Counted from the stretch's first letter, positions 17,525 through 25,603 are shown. The stretch is 38,540 nucleotides of DNA from Draconibacterium orientale (GCA_020718275.1 DYSI01000012.1:1-38540), one strand, 5' to 3'. The notes: a model not told the origin generated them from the sequence alone. Made by a program: numbers and translations.

Positions 17525-18691
17525 TTATTTGATTTTAACAGCCCAAAGGTCGGTTTTGCCATTTCCTTTTGAATCGGTGCTGCCAACGAGCATATAGCCG
17601 CCGTTTTTGCATGCAATTATTTTAGATATTTTCTCATTTCCTTCTTCCCCATAAGTAGTTTCTTTTACCAGCTGACCTTTGCGATTGTATTGAACTACCC
17701 AGGCATCACTTTTTCCCTCACCCTGACTTGAGGTAGAGCCCGCCAAAATGAAATCTTTGCCATTGTCAACCACACTCATTATTTCATCATCAGTGCTGCC
17801 TCCAAAAGTCTTCTCCCATACTTTATAATATTCATTTTCGATAAAAATGCACCAGCCATCAAATAGTCCTTTGGTTTCGCTGAGGGTTCCGCCAACGAGC
17901 AAATATCCACTAGTATCGACAAAACAGAAATCGTTTCCGTGCTCAAAATTCACTTTTCCAAACATCACTTTTGCGCGAGGGGTTCCTCGTTCTGGATCTA
18001 GCTTAGTGAAATATACATCAAGGCCGCCTTCACCACTGCTATTGGAATGTCCTAATACGTAGATAAAACTATCCAAAGGATTTTGTTTTAGCCTGGTCGA
18101 AAAATCGGCGCCTTTACCACCTACTGTTTTTGCCCAAATAATTTGACCTAGCGCCTTGCCTTCCCCGCTTGGGTTCACTTTTACAACCCAAAAATCGCGA
18201 CCACCGGCTCCTTTAGTTTTTGTGTATCCACTCAATATCAGTTTGTTATCAAAAGAAGTGATGATGTCGAAAGCTTCTTCGTCCTTTTCACCACCATAAA
18301 AATATTCCCATATTTTTTTACCTTCTTGGTCAATTACCATCAGCCAAAAGTCTTTTTCCCCGCCGCCTTTCGATTCTGTATATCCCCCAATGGCATAGTT
18401 TCCGTCGATGGCGGTAATGCTATAAAATTCATCATCCTTGGCTCCACCATAGGTTTCAGTCCATTGCTGTTCGCCTTTGTGATTGATTTTAAGAATGTAT
18501 CCATCAAGTTTTCCACTGCCTTCAGAACTGGTTGATCCAACCAAAATGTAACCGCCATCAGGAGTTTCAATTACGCCGTTGGCAGTTTCGGAACTAGCAC
18601 CACCATAGGCTTCATTCCATTCTTCGGTGAGTTGCGCATAGCTTAAACTACTCAATAATATCAAGGCTAAAAAGGAATATAGAGTTTTCAT
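17525..18691 (-). CDS. Secreted seven-repeat beta-propeller protein
   Basis: The protein is 388 residues from ATG 18691. A longer frame from TTG 18730 is rejected because the promoter box is at 18740-18747 and the signal peptide MKTLYSFLALILLSSLSYA starts at 18691. The mature protein consists of seven repeats of about 50-58 residues, each built on (Y/F/V)GG...GGYILVGST.S.G.GK.D.W..K.N..G...W. The anchor positions are 29, 81, 132, 190, 244, 297 and 347. The number seven and the Gly-rich hairpins point to a closed beta-propeller. There is no C-terminal type IX sorting domain: the chain ends DLWAVKIK, inside the last blade. The role is unknown, probably binding in the periplasm or at the surface. 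Confidence 0.8.
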   Translation of the reverse strand: MKTLYSFLALILLSSLSYAQLTEEWNEAYGGASSETANGVIETPDGGYILVGSTSSEGSGKLDGYILKINHKGEQQWTETYGGAKDDEFYSITAIDGNYAIGGYTESKGGGEKDFWLMVIDQEGKKIWEYFYGGEKDEEAFDIITSFDNKLILSGYTKTKGAGGRDFWVVKVNPSGEGKALGQIIWAKTVGGKGADFSTRLKQNPLDSFIYVLGHSNSSGEGGLDVYFTKLDPERGTPRAKVMFGKVNFEHGNDFCFVDTSGYLLVGGTLSETKGLFDGWCIFIENEYYKVWEKTFGGSTDDEIMSVVDNGKDFILAGSTSSQGEGKSDAWVVQYNRKGQLVKETTYGEEGNEKISKIIACKNGGYMLVGSTDSKGNGKTDLWAVKIK

Positions 18692-18739
18692 AGGTGTAGA
18701 AATAGAGTTGGTTAAAAAAATATCGTTCAAATGAATCTA

Positions 18740-18747
18740 CAAATTTA
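18740..18747 (-). promoter_or_regulatory. -7 box TAAATTTG of propeller-rmuC-GWxTD operon
   Basis: Minus-strand TAAATTTG lies 48 bases upstream of ATG 18691. A TTTG occurs 14 bases further upstream (18762-18765), closer than usual. The rest of 18692-18993 holds only this and the next gene's terminator. Confidence 0.5.
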
Positions 18748-18936
18748 CTAAAAAAGCGGTGCAAAAGTTCGTATTTTTTTAATGGTGTAAGCTAAATTTG
18801 GCTTGCCATTATTGAAAACATTCTTCCAAAGGCATATTCGGCGCATTTTCTCCTTTATGGTTTAGCTTTTGATGCAATTACCTTGGATTGTATTGGCTAA
18901 AATTGTAATTCAGCTTTAATAGGTGTAAGATGGTAT

Positions 18937-18965
18937 AAAAAAAAGAGCAATCGTTAAATTGCTCT
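18937..18965 (-). terminator. Rho-independent terminator of alpha-oxoamine synthase gene
   Basis: A perfect stem AGAGCAAT (18944-18951) / ATTGCTCT (18958-18965) with a six-base loop runs on the minus strand into T8 (A-run 18937-18944). It begins 28 bases after the stop codon of the gene at 18994. Confidence 0.9.
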
Positions 18966-18993
18966 CTTTAAGATATTTAAAGGAAGAGTATTG

Positions 18994-20244
18994 TTATAAT
19001 GTACTTCCGTCGATCATGCTCATTTTTGAATATTCGCCACTATCTAATCGGTCTTTAATAGCTTTGAATGCTTTAATGGTGTATGCAACATCTTCAAGGG
19101 TGTGCACTGCGGTTGGAATTAAACGGAGCATAATTACTCCTTTAGGTACCACAGGGTAAACTACAATTGAGCAGAATACATCATGTTTTTCGCGTAGGTC
19201 GAAAATTAGGTTGGTGGCTTCGCCAAGTCCTCCTTGCAAGAATACTGGAGTTACAGGAGATTGTGTGTTACCAATATTTAATCCGTTTTCTTTTAAACCT
19301 TTTTGAAGTGCGTAGGTAACATCCCAAAGCTGTTTGCGCAACTCAGGCATGCTTCTCAACATCTCTAACCTTTTCAATGCGCCAATAACCATCGGCATTG
19401 GCAATGATTTAGCAAAGATTTGCGAGCGCATATTGTACATTAAGAAGTTGATAACGTTTTCGTTACCAGCCACGAAACCTCCAATACCAGCCATTGCCTT
19501 GGCAAAAGTTCCGAAGTAAAGGTCGATACCATCTTGCACGCCAAAATGTTCACCAGTTCCAGCACCTGTTGAGCCCATTGTTCCAAAACCATGAGCATCG
19601 TCTACTAAAAGGCGAAATTCATGTTTGCTCTTAAGGGCTACAATTTCGTCTAATTTACCTAAATCTCCAGCCATACCAAATACACCTTCGGTAATTACCA
19701 AGATTCCGCCACCTGTTTCAGCAACTACTTTTTCGGCATGTCCTAATTGCTTTTCAAGTTTCTCCATGTCGTTATGAGGATAAACAAATCGTTTTCCGAT
19801 GTGCATCCGCATACCGTCGAGTATACAAGCGTGAGCTTCAGAATCGTAAACAACTACATCCTTACGGTCTAACATTGAGTCAATTACCGATACCATCCCT
19901 TGATAACCGTAGTTAAGCAAATAGGCTTTCTCTTTCTGTACGAAATCAGCCAATCGGTTTTCTAATTCTTCGTGATATTTGGTTTGCCCCGACATCATGC
20001 GGGCTCCCATCGGATAAGCCATGCCAAACTCAGCGGCTGCATCAGCATCTGCTTTTCTCACTTCAGGATGATTGGCTAGGCCAATGTAGTTATTCAAACT
20101 CCAATTTAATTTTTCTTTTCCACGAAAAATCATGTGGGCTGAAATTTCTCCTTCCAATTTAGGGAAGGCAAAATATCCGTGGGCTTCTTTTTGGTACTTG
20201 CCAAGGTCGCCCGGACGCTCTAAAACTCTTTTAAAAATATCCAC
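18994..20244 (-). CDS. Alpha-oxoamine synthase family PLP enzyme (serine palmitoyltransferase / cysteate acyltransferase / KBL-like)
   Basis: A 416-residue fold-type I PLP enzyme. Family motifs are NNYIGLANHPEVRKA, PMGARMMSGQTKYHEELENRLA, EAHACILDGMRM with the ring-stacking His138, LLVDDAHGFGTMG with the cofactor Asp, and TFAKAMAGIGGFVAG with the Schiff-base Lys249. Enzymes of this group condense an amino acid with an acyl thioester and release CO2. The N-terminus (LEGEISAHMIFRGKEKLNWSL) matches a Bacteroidota subgroup that includes candidates for sphingolipid (Ser) and sulfonolipid (cysteate) base synthesis. I cannot tell Ser, cysteate, Gly (KBL) and Ala (BioF) specificity apart from the sequence. 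The absence of bio or tdh genes nearby gives no help. It has its own promoter and a strong terminator. Confidence 0.85.
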   Translation of the reverse strand: MDIFKRVLERPGDLGKYQKEAHGYFAFPKLEGEISAHMIFRGKEKLNWSLNNYIGLANHPEVRKADADAAAEFGMAYPMGARMMSGQTKYHEELENRLADFVQKEKAYLLNYGYQGMVSVIDSMLDRKDVVVYDSEAHACILDGMRMHIGKRFVYPHNDMEKLEKQLGHAEKVVAETGGGILVITEGVFGMAGDLGKLDEIVALKSKHEFRLLVDDAHGFGTMGSTGAGTGEHFGVQDGIDLYFGTFAKAMAGIGGFVAGNENVINFLMYNMRSQIFAKSLPMPMVIGALKRLEMLRSMPELRKQLWDVTYALQKGLKENGLNIGNTQSPVTPVFLQGGLGEATNLIFDLREKHDVFCSIVVYPVVPKGVIMLRLIPTAVHTLEDVAYTIKAFKAIKDRLDSGEYSKMSMIDGSTL

Positions 20245-20294
20245 TTGCTAGGTTCTAAATTATTGTTTTATAAATTATGCTTTGAATAAAGGAG

Positions 20295-20302
20295 CAAAGA
20301 TA
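20295..20302 (-). promoter_or_regulatory. -7 box TATCTTTG of alpha-oxoamine synthase gene
   Basis: Minus-strand TATCTTTG followed by C, 50 bases upstream of ATG 20244 and inside the 84-base gap after yggS, so the gene need not depend on yggS transcription. Confidence 0.55.
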
Positions 20303-20328
20303 ACAAAAAAGTATTTGTCATTTTGCAG

Positions 20329-21009
20329 CTAGTTATTCTTGTAATTTCGGGTTCCAAATATCGAACTTCCTATTCGAATTAGCGTGCTCCCTTCTTGCAC
20401 CGCAATTTGATAATCGCCTGACATTCCCATGGATAACTCTCTAAAAAAGATGTCGCCAATGAAAAAATCGAACTGTAAGTTCTGAAATATTGTTCGTAAA
20501 TATTTAAACTCTTGGCGCACTAATTCGGTGTTGAAGGTGTTGCTTGCCATGCCCATCACGCCAATTATCTTGATGTTTTTCATCTGCTGATAGGTCTCTG
20601 ACTTGAGTAACTCATACGCTTCTTGTGGATTTAATCCATACTTCGTTTCCTCACTGGCAATATGGAATTGAAGCAAGCAGGAAATAATTCGGTCGTTCTT
20701 CTTGGCTTCCTTGTTGACTTCTTCAAGGAGTTTCAAACTATCTATTGAATGGATTAGTTTTACATAAGGCGCAATGTATTTCACCTTATTGCTTTGTAAA
20801 TGCCCAATAAAATGCCAATGGATATTGGAGGGTAGATTTTCTGCTTTCTCCTTAATTTCCAATGCTTTGTTCTCTCCAAATATTCGTTGACCCGCATCAT
20901 AAGCCTCTTGAATCATCGAGATAGGCATGGTTTTAGAAACCGCCACTAATCTAACTTGCTCAGGTATTTGTCCTTTGATACTTTGTATTTTTTCAGCGAT
21001 TTGACTCAT
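20329..21009 (-). CDS. yggS: YggS/PROSC family PLP homeostasis protein
   Basis: The protein is 226 residues from ATG 21009 (MSQIAEKIQSIKGQIPEQVRLVAVSKTMP). The frame extends to 21048, but the promoter -7 box lies inside that extension (21033-21040), which fixes the inner start. It is a single-domain TIM-barrel PLP binder. Lys26 in AVSKT is the cofactor lysine, and FGENKALEIKEKAENLP, WHFIGHLQSNKVKYI, SIDSLKLLEEVNKEA, MGMASNT and LSMGMSGDYQIAVQEGSTLIRIGSSIFG are the family blocks. YggS proteins buffer pyridoxal phosphate in the cytoplasm and have no known catalytic reaction. The next gene downstream also uses PLP. Confidence 0.93.
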   Translation of the reverse strand: MSQIAEKIQSIKGQIPEQVRLVAVSKTMPISMIQEAYDAGQRIFGENKALEIKEKAENLPSNIHWHFIGHLQSNKVKYIAPYVKLIHSIDSLKLLEEVNKEAKKNDRIISCLLQFHIASEETKYGLNPQEAYELLKSETYQQMKNIKIIGVMGMASNTFNTELVRQEFKYLRTIFQNLQFDFFIGDIFFRELSMGMSGDYQIAVQEGSTLIRIGSSIFGTRNYKNN

Positions 21010-21032
21010 TATTGTTTGTGTTTTTAGGAATG

Positions 21033-21040
21033 CAAAGTTA
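21033..21040 (-). promoter_or_regulatory. -7 box TAACTTTG of yggS
   Basis: Minus-strand TAACTTTG followed by C ends 23 bases before ATG 21009. It is back to back with the plus-strand box at 21053-21060. Confidence 0.6.
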
Positions 21041-21052
21041 AAGAACAAAAAC

Positions 21053-21060
21053 TATCTTTG
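21053..21060 (+). promoter_or_regulatory. -7 box TATCTTTG of VWA gene
   Basis: TATCTTTG followed by C ends only eight bases before ATG 21069, implying a leader of about five bases or less. No -33 TTTG is evident. Confidence 0.5.
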
Positions 21061-21068
21061 CACATCCT

Positions 21069-23153
21069 ATGATCAATTTTACAATCGCATATAGTTGGTG
21101 GTGGCTTGCGCTGATTCTACTTGTTTCAGCCGCCTTATCTTTCCTGCTTTATTTCCGTAATCCCAAAGAGGAGTTCCCGAAAATTTGGGTTTGGATATTG
21201 ATTTTTATTCGGTTTTCAATATTTTCGATGCTTGGCTTTTTGCTTTTGTCGCCTATGATTAAAAGCTGGGAATCTACCATCGACAAACCAGTCATTATTC
21301 TGGCAATGGATAATTCCAAATCCATGATTATGGGGAAAGATTCTTCCATTTTGCGTCAACAAAACAGCTATTTGTGGAATCAAATTGCTCAAAAATTAGG
21401 AGAGAAATATCAAGTGGAATCTTATTTATTTGGCGAGGAACTTAGTCAAGCAAATCAACCAAATTTTTCGGCTAATCAAACCGATATTAGTCGATTGTTC
21501 GATAACCTTATTCCCAAATATCAATACCGCAATGTGGGTGCTTTGGTGCTTATTTCTGACGGAATTTATAATCTTGGTTCTAATCCGATCTATCAAATTG
21601 GCGACATCTCTTATCCAATCTATTGTGTTGGTGTTGGTGATACCACTAGTCATAGAGATTTGTTTATCAAGGATATAATTCATAGTAAGCATGTTTTTGT
21701 TGGCAATCAGTTTCCTATTGAGGTGAGTGTTGGATCCAAAAAGTTGAATAATACTAATGCTCGCTTAGTCGTTTCTAGCAAAGGAAAAGTGCTGGCAAGC
21801 AAAAAAATTACTTTCCTTTCGGACAATGAAATGCAAAAGCATAGCTTCCTAATTGACGCAACGGAAGTGGGCTTAATGCCGCTTAGGGTGGTAATTGAAA
21901 GTGCTGAAACTGAACCTAATCTATTGAATAATATCAAAACATCGTTTGTTGATGCCTTGGGAGAGAAAAAAAAGATTCTGTTCCTTTTCGATAGTCCGCA
22001 TCCTGATATCGCCGCGTTTACTGAAATGCTGAATCAAAGTGATGAATATGAATTGGAATTGATGAATTTCAACCAGGCAACGGTGCAACTCAAGCGGTAT
22101 AACCTTATCGTATTTCATCAGCTCCCTAATAGCTCTCCTCGTTCGTCATCGATTATTCAACAAGCTATCAAAGAGCAGATCCCGATGGTCGTATTCTTGG
22201 GTTCAAAAACGGATATTCCATTTTTTAATGCCTTGAATCTAGGAATTAGAATTGAGGCAAAAACAAAAAGCACAGTATCAAGTATTGCGGTCGCAAATGC
22301 TGATTTTGTGAGCTTTACAATGGATAATCGGCTAGTGAAATTGTTTGAAGAACTGCCTCCATTACAAACTCCCTATGGTAAATATTCCACAGCCAGCAAT
22401 GTGCAAACAGTTGTATATCAGCAAATAGGTTCTGTAAAAACGGCTTTTCCACTTATTGCAATTTCCGAAATGGCAGGTAAACGGGATGTTTTCTTTGCCG
22501 GTGAGGGAATTTGGCGTTGGCGTATGAAAGACTTTTTAGAAAACGGTAGCCATCAATTGACAGATGATTTTATGTTGAAATTAATCCGTTTTGCAAGCCT
22601 CAATCAACAAAAATCTCGTTTTGATATTCAATGGAAACCGCAGTTTTTTACCCAGGATTTGATTGATTTTAATGCTTTCTTTTATAACGCAGCTTACGAG
22701 CCAATCTTGGATGCTGTGATCCAAATGGAAATAACGGACGAACAAAATAAACGTTTCGATTTTACTTTCAGCAAGCTTAATGAGTCGTATTATCTCAATA
22801 TTGGTAGTTTTGCAAGTGGAGCGTATCGTTTCAAAGCAAAAGTGAATTATCATGGCGAATCTTTTGAAAAAGTCGGAAGCTTTAGCGTGATAAGTATCGA
22901 TCAGGAAGCTTTGAACCTAGAGGCTGACCATGGTTTACTGAAAAAACTTGCTGCTAATTCTGAGGGTGAATTTTTTCGCCAAAAGGAGGTTGATAAACTG
23001 ATTCAGAAACTGCTTAACTCCCAAGAAATTAAGGAACGTATTAACCAAAGATTAGAATTCAAAGAGGCTATTAATTTTTCGGTTTGGCTTTGGTTAATTA
23101 TCATTTTGGCAAGCGTTGAATGGTTTATCCGTAAACAATTGGGGAGTTATTAA
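21069..23153 (+). CDS. Membrane-anchored von Willebrand factor A domain protein
   Basis: The 694-residue protein has two N-terminal transmembrane segments (about 10-28 and 40-62), a VWA-type domain and one C-terminal transmembrane segment (about 668-686, SVWLWLIIILASVEWF). In the VWA part DNSKS (81-85) is the MIDAS DxSxS metal-binding motif and LISDG (161-165) the later Asp-bearing strand. The remaining 400 residues contain beta-sandwich-like periplasmic regions (SKHVFVGNQFPIEVSVGS) and a segment around 290-420 (KKILFLFDSPHPDIAAF; NLIVFHQLP) that looks like a Rossmann-type, glutamine-amidotransferase-like fold without visible catalytic residues. Similar proteins are near-universal in Bacteroidota with unknown function. 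The M48 protease gene follows after 17 bases. Confidence 0.8.
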   Translation: MINFTIAYSWWWLALILLVSAALSFLLYFRNPKEEFPKIWVWILIFIRFSIFSMLGFLLLSPMIKSWESTIDKPVIILAMDNSKSMIMGKDSSILRQQNSYLWNQIAQKLGEKYQVESYLFGEELSQANQPNFSANQTDISRLFDNLIPKYQYRNVGALVLISDGIYNLGSNPIYQIGDISYPIYCVGVGDTTSHRDLFIKDIIHSKHVFVGNQFPIEVSVGSKKLNNTNARLVVSSKGKVLASKKITFLSDNEMQKHSFLIDATEVGLMPLRVVIESAETEPNLLNNIKTSFVDALGEKKKILFLFDSPHPDIAAFTEMLNQSDEYELELMNFNQATVQLKRYNLIVFHQLPNSSPRSSSIIQQAIKEQIPMVVFLGSKTDIPFFNALNLGIRIEAKTKSTVSSIAVANADFVSFTMDNRLVKLFEELPPLQTPYGKYSTASNVQTVVYQQIGSVKTAFPLIAISEMAGKRDVFFAGEGIWRWRMKDFLENGSHQLTDDFMLKLIRFASLNQQKSRFDIQWKPQFFTQDLIDFNAFFYNAAYEPILDAVIQMEITDEQNKRFDFTFSKLNESYYLNIGSFASGAYRFKAKVNYHGESFEKVGSFSVISIDQEALNLEADHGLLKKLAANSEGEFFRQKEVDKLIQKLLNSQEIKERINQRLEFKEAINFSVWLWLIIILASVEWFIRKQLGSY

Positions 23154-23170
23154 TACATAAGAAATTTATC

Positions 23171-24421
23171 ATGACTGAGGTAATTTTTTACAGCCTTATT
23201 GGGATTCTTCTTTTTGATTTTGCATTTGAAAGAGTACTTTCATTTCTTAATATCCGCCAATGGCAAAAGCCAATTCCCACGGCGCTCAACCAGCTTTACG
23301 ATGCCCAAACTTACGAAAAGGCAAAAACCTACGCCATCGCTAATTATCGCTTTCATTGGATATCGTCAGCTTTTAATCTATTAATAGTTTTATTGTTTTT
23401 AGGTTTTGGTGGGCTTCCTTTGTTGGATAACTTTGCTCGTCAAATGGCTGGGGGACACACCATAATCACAGCCTTGCTATTTTTTGCACTCCTTGGTTTT
23501 GCCACTCAATTAATCAATTTGCCTTTTAATTGGTATGATACCTTTGTAATTGAACAGAAATTTGGTTTTAATAAAACAAGGTCAATGACTTTTTGGCTTG
23601 ACAATTTGAAATCCACCCTTTTAGGTGCTTTGATTGGCGGCATACTTTTATCTGCTATTGTTTGGCTTTTTATGCTTTTTGGTGCCTATTTTTGGGTTTT
23701 TGCTTGGGTGGTAGTGGGTGTTTTCACGGTCTTTTTCACTTTTTTTTATGCCAATTTGATAGTGCCATTGTTCAATAAACAGGTTCCGCTGGCGACAGGT
23801 GCCTTGCGAACAGCGATAGATAATTTTGCTCATAAGGTTGGTTTTTCATTGGATAATATTTTTGTACTAGACGGATCGAAACGGAGCACTAAAGCCAACG
23901 CTTATTTTACTGGATTGGGAGCAAAAAAGCGAATAGTACTTTATGACACTTTAATCCAAGAACATACTAGCGAGGAATTGGTAGCTGTCTTGGCACACGA
24001 AATAGGTCATTATAAACTCAAACACAGTCGTAATGGTCTCATTTTAGGCTTATTGATAATTGGAGTGACTCTTTTCTTGTTTTCACTTTTTATTGCCCCT
24101 CAAGGTTCCTTTGCCATTATGAGTTCCCAAGCCTTCGGCGTTTTACCGTCCTTCCATATTGGAGCGGTTTTGTTTGCCATTCTTTTTGGTCCAATTACCG
24201 AATTGTTTGGTGTTTTTCAAAATTATTGGAGTCGTAAAAATGAATATCAAGCTGACAGATTTGCAGCTAAACATGCCGATGCTCAGGCGCTTATATCTGC
24301 ACTAAGCAAATTATCAAAAAATAATTTGACTAACCTAAATCCACATCCATTTTACGTATTTGTTAATTTTTCGCATCCTCCTTTGTTATTTAGGATTCAA
24401 GAAATACAGAAAATCAAATAG
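23171..24421 (+). CDS. M48 family (Ste24-type) membrane metalloprotease
   Basis: This 416-residue integral-membrane zinc protease has hydrophobic segments at about 5-20, 65-82, 98-118, 148-172, 176-198, 288-310 and 325-345. The active site is HEIGH at 276-280 within LVAVLAHEIGHYKLKHS, and Glu358 in NEYQADRFAAKH is the third ligand. The order (long N-terminal multi-helix part, then DGSKRSTKANAYFTGLGAKKRIVLYDTL before HEIGH) is that of Ste24/CAAX protease 1, not the shorter HtpX. Bacteria generally lack CAAX prenylation, so it is more likely a membrane-protein quality-control protease. It is cotranscribed with the VWA gene. Confidence 0.92.
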   Translation: MTEVIFYSLIGILLFDFAFERVLSFLNIRQWQKPIPTALNQLYDAQTYEKAKTYAIANYRFHWISSAFNLLIVLLFLGFGGLPLLDNFARQMAGGHTIITALLFFALLGFATQLINLPFNWYDTFVIEQKFGFNKTRSMTFWLDNLKSTLLGALIGGILLSAIVWLFMLFGAYFWVFAWVVVGVFTVFFTFFYANLIVPLFNKQVPLATGALRTAIDNFAHKVGFSLDNIFVLDGSKRSTKANAYFTGLGAKKRIVLYDTLIQEHTSEELVAVLAHEIGHYKLKHSRNGLILGLLIIGVTLFLFSLFIAPQGSFAIMSSQAFGVLPSFHIGAVLFAILFGPITELFGVFQNYWSRKNEYQADRFAAKHADAQALISALSKLSKNNLTNLNPHPFYVFVNFSHPPLLFRIQEIQKIK

Positions 24422-24469
24422 ATAGATAATTTGTTTTATTTGTGGATGATTTTGAGAAGTAGAAACGGG

Positions 24470-24477
24470 TAATTTTG
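24470..24477 (+). promoter_or_regulatory. -7 box TAATTTTG of unknown gene 24569
   Basis: TAATTTTG lies 91 bases before the ATG. TTTG at 24451-24454 is 15 bases upstream of it, closer than usual. A weaker box TACTTTTA follows at 24491-24498. Confidence 0.45.
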
Positions 24478-24568
24478 ATACAATATTTGCTACTTTTACT
24501 GAAACTTTTAAAAGGAATTTTTCGTTATAGGAAGATTAAGTTTTACAACAACTAAATTTATATACCTT

Positions 24569-25225
24569 ATGTTTGGTCACGCTTTGGTTGATTATTTTGG
24601 ATCATTGCCAGCACTATCCTATATAAAAAAGGATACTAATCGCTATGAATACTATCAAGCCCATCATGAGTTTCGTAGTTTGAGGCAACTTTCGAGGCGG
24701 ATTAAAAGTGTGTTTGACTATTCCGAAATAAAAACCATTAATTCTGTTTTTGAACCTCTAGGTCAAAATTTGGGAGTTGCTAAAGCGGTTACTCGGCGTA
24801 ATTTGGGAAAGGCGAATTATGAAATATTAAATGGTCAGGGGATTAATCGTCAAATTATTTTCTACCGCCAAAGGCTTGGAAAAATTAGCCTCCTCTCACA
24901 ATTACATTTTTATAAAGACACTTTAATTTATGTCAAATCTTCCTTTGATTATTTGTCTTATGGAAATGAATTGCGGCAAAAGGTACTTTTAACCATTGCT
25001 GAGAAGTACAATATTGACTTAATTGAGATGAGTAAAATTGAGTCTGTATTTGCTGATATTGAATCAAATAGAATGCGGATTAGTGATAATGGCAGAATTA
25101 ATATCGAATATTTTTTTGGAGATGATTTTTTGGTAAAAGACCTAGATTTAAAGGCAAATCTTGCTAACCATCGCCGCAAGGAAAGTATTGTTTATCAGGC
25201 AGATTTAATTTCTGCGATGGTTTAA
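24569..25225 (+). CDS. Hypothetical protein, 218 residues
   Basis: I do not recognise this protein. It has no signal peptide, no transmembrane segment and no Cys. The N-terminal third is basic and aromatic (YIKKDTNRYEYYQAHHEFRS LRQLSRRIK region). The middle has GINRQIIFYRQRLGKISLL and YVKSSFDYLSYGNELRQKVLLTIAEKY, which alternates like beta strands and a helix. The end is charged (VKDLDLKANLANHRRKES). It has a promoter box 91 bases upstream, normal codon use for the window and a long open frame, so I accept it as a gene. It ends 14 bases from the stop of the oppositely oriented YES-repeat gene. A cytoplasmic role is inferred only from the lack of a signal. Confidence 0.65.
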   Translation: MFGHALVDYFGSLPALSYIKKDTNRYEYYQAHHEFRSLRQLSRRIKSVFDYSEIKTINSVFEPLGQNLGVAKAVTRRNLGKANYEILNGQGINRQIIFYRQRLGKISLLSQLHFYKDTLIYVKSSFDYLSYGNELRQKVLLTIAEKYNIDLIEMSKIESVFADIESNRMRISDNGRINIEYFFGDDFLVKDLDLKANLANHRRKESIVYQADLISAMV

Positions 25226-25239
25226 TGATAATTTCAAAA

Positions 25240-25575
25240 TCAATATAATAGCGGTATTTTTGCTCGATTTCTCCAGCCCGCTTGACTTTCATACTCCACA
25301 AAAAATATTTTCAAATCCGCTTGACTTTCATATTCAACAAAAAATATTTTCTTGGTCGCCTGACTTTCATATTGAGTAAAATACCAAAGTCCATTATTTT
25401 TTCCAGCATTGCTTTCGTAGCTTACTTTATAAACCAATAAGTCAGCTTGACTCTCATAATCAACAACATATACTTTAATATCAGCCTGACTTTCGTAGTT
25501 AACACTATATACTTTCTGTCCTAGAAGATGGCTATGCAGAAAAAGAATCACGCTAAAGGCTAAAATGAATTTCAT
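25240..25575 (-). CDS. YES-repeat protein, septoil (7_1) knot family (DUF6150-type)
   Basis: The 111-residue protein has a signal peptide (MKFILAFSVILFLHSHLLG, cleavage near residue 19-20). Almost the whole mature part is six copies of a short motif, consensus (K/L)(V/I)(Y/F)xVxYESQADL. YES occurs at residues 27, 40, 53, 69, 82 and 95, so spacing is 13, 13, 16, 13, 13: two triplets joined by the three-residue-longer linker around KNNGLW. The tail is AGWRNRAKIPLLY. From memory this pattern, including the NNGLW middle and the AGWRN end, is that of the DUF6150 family, now named after a predicted 7_1 (septoil) knot. The biological function is unknown. It is divergent from folD with its own -7 box. 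The product is likely periplasmic or surface located. Confidence 0.75.
   Translation of the reverse strand: MKFILAFSVILFLHSHLLGQKVYSVNYESQADIKVYVVDYESQADLLVYKVSYESNAGKNNGLWYFTQYESQATKKIFFVEYESQADLKIFFVEYESQAGWRNRAKIPLLY
25281..25523. repeat. Six tandem coding repeats of about 39 bp
   Basis: CTTGACTTTC or a close variant recurs at 25281, 25320, 25359, 25407 (diverged), 25446 and 25485, that is a period of 39, 39, 48, 39, 39 bases. The units at 25281 and 25320 share about 32 of 39 bases, so they look recently duplicated or homogenised. These are the DNA form of the protein repeats. Confidence 0.85.
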
Positions 25576-25603
25576 TGGAAATGATATTTTTATGAATAAA
25601 AAG

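Noticed and set aside
25240-25575. CRISPR-like array suggested by regular 39-base repeats
   Set aside because: The repeats are in frame within a signal-peptide-bearing gene, have no unique spacers and there are no cas genes.
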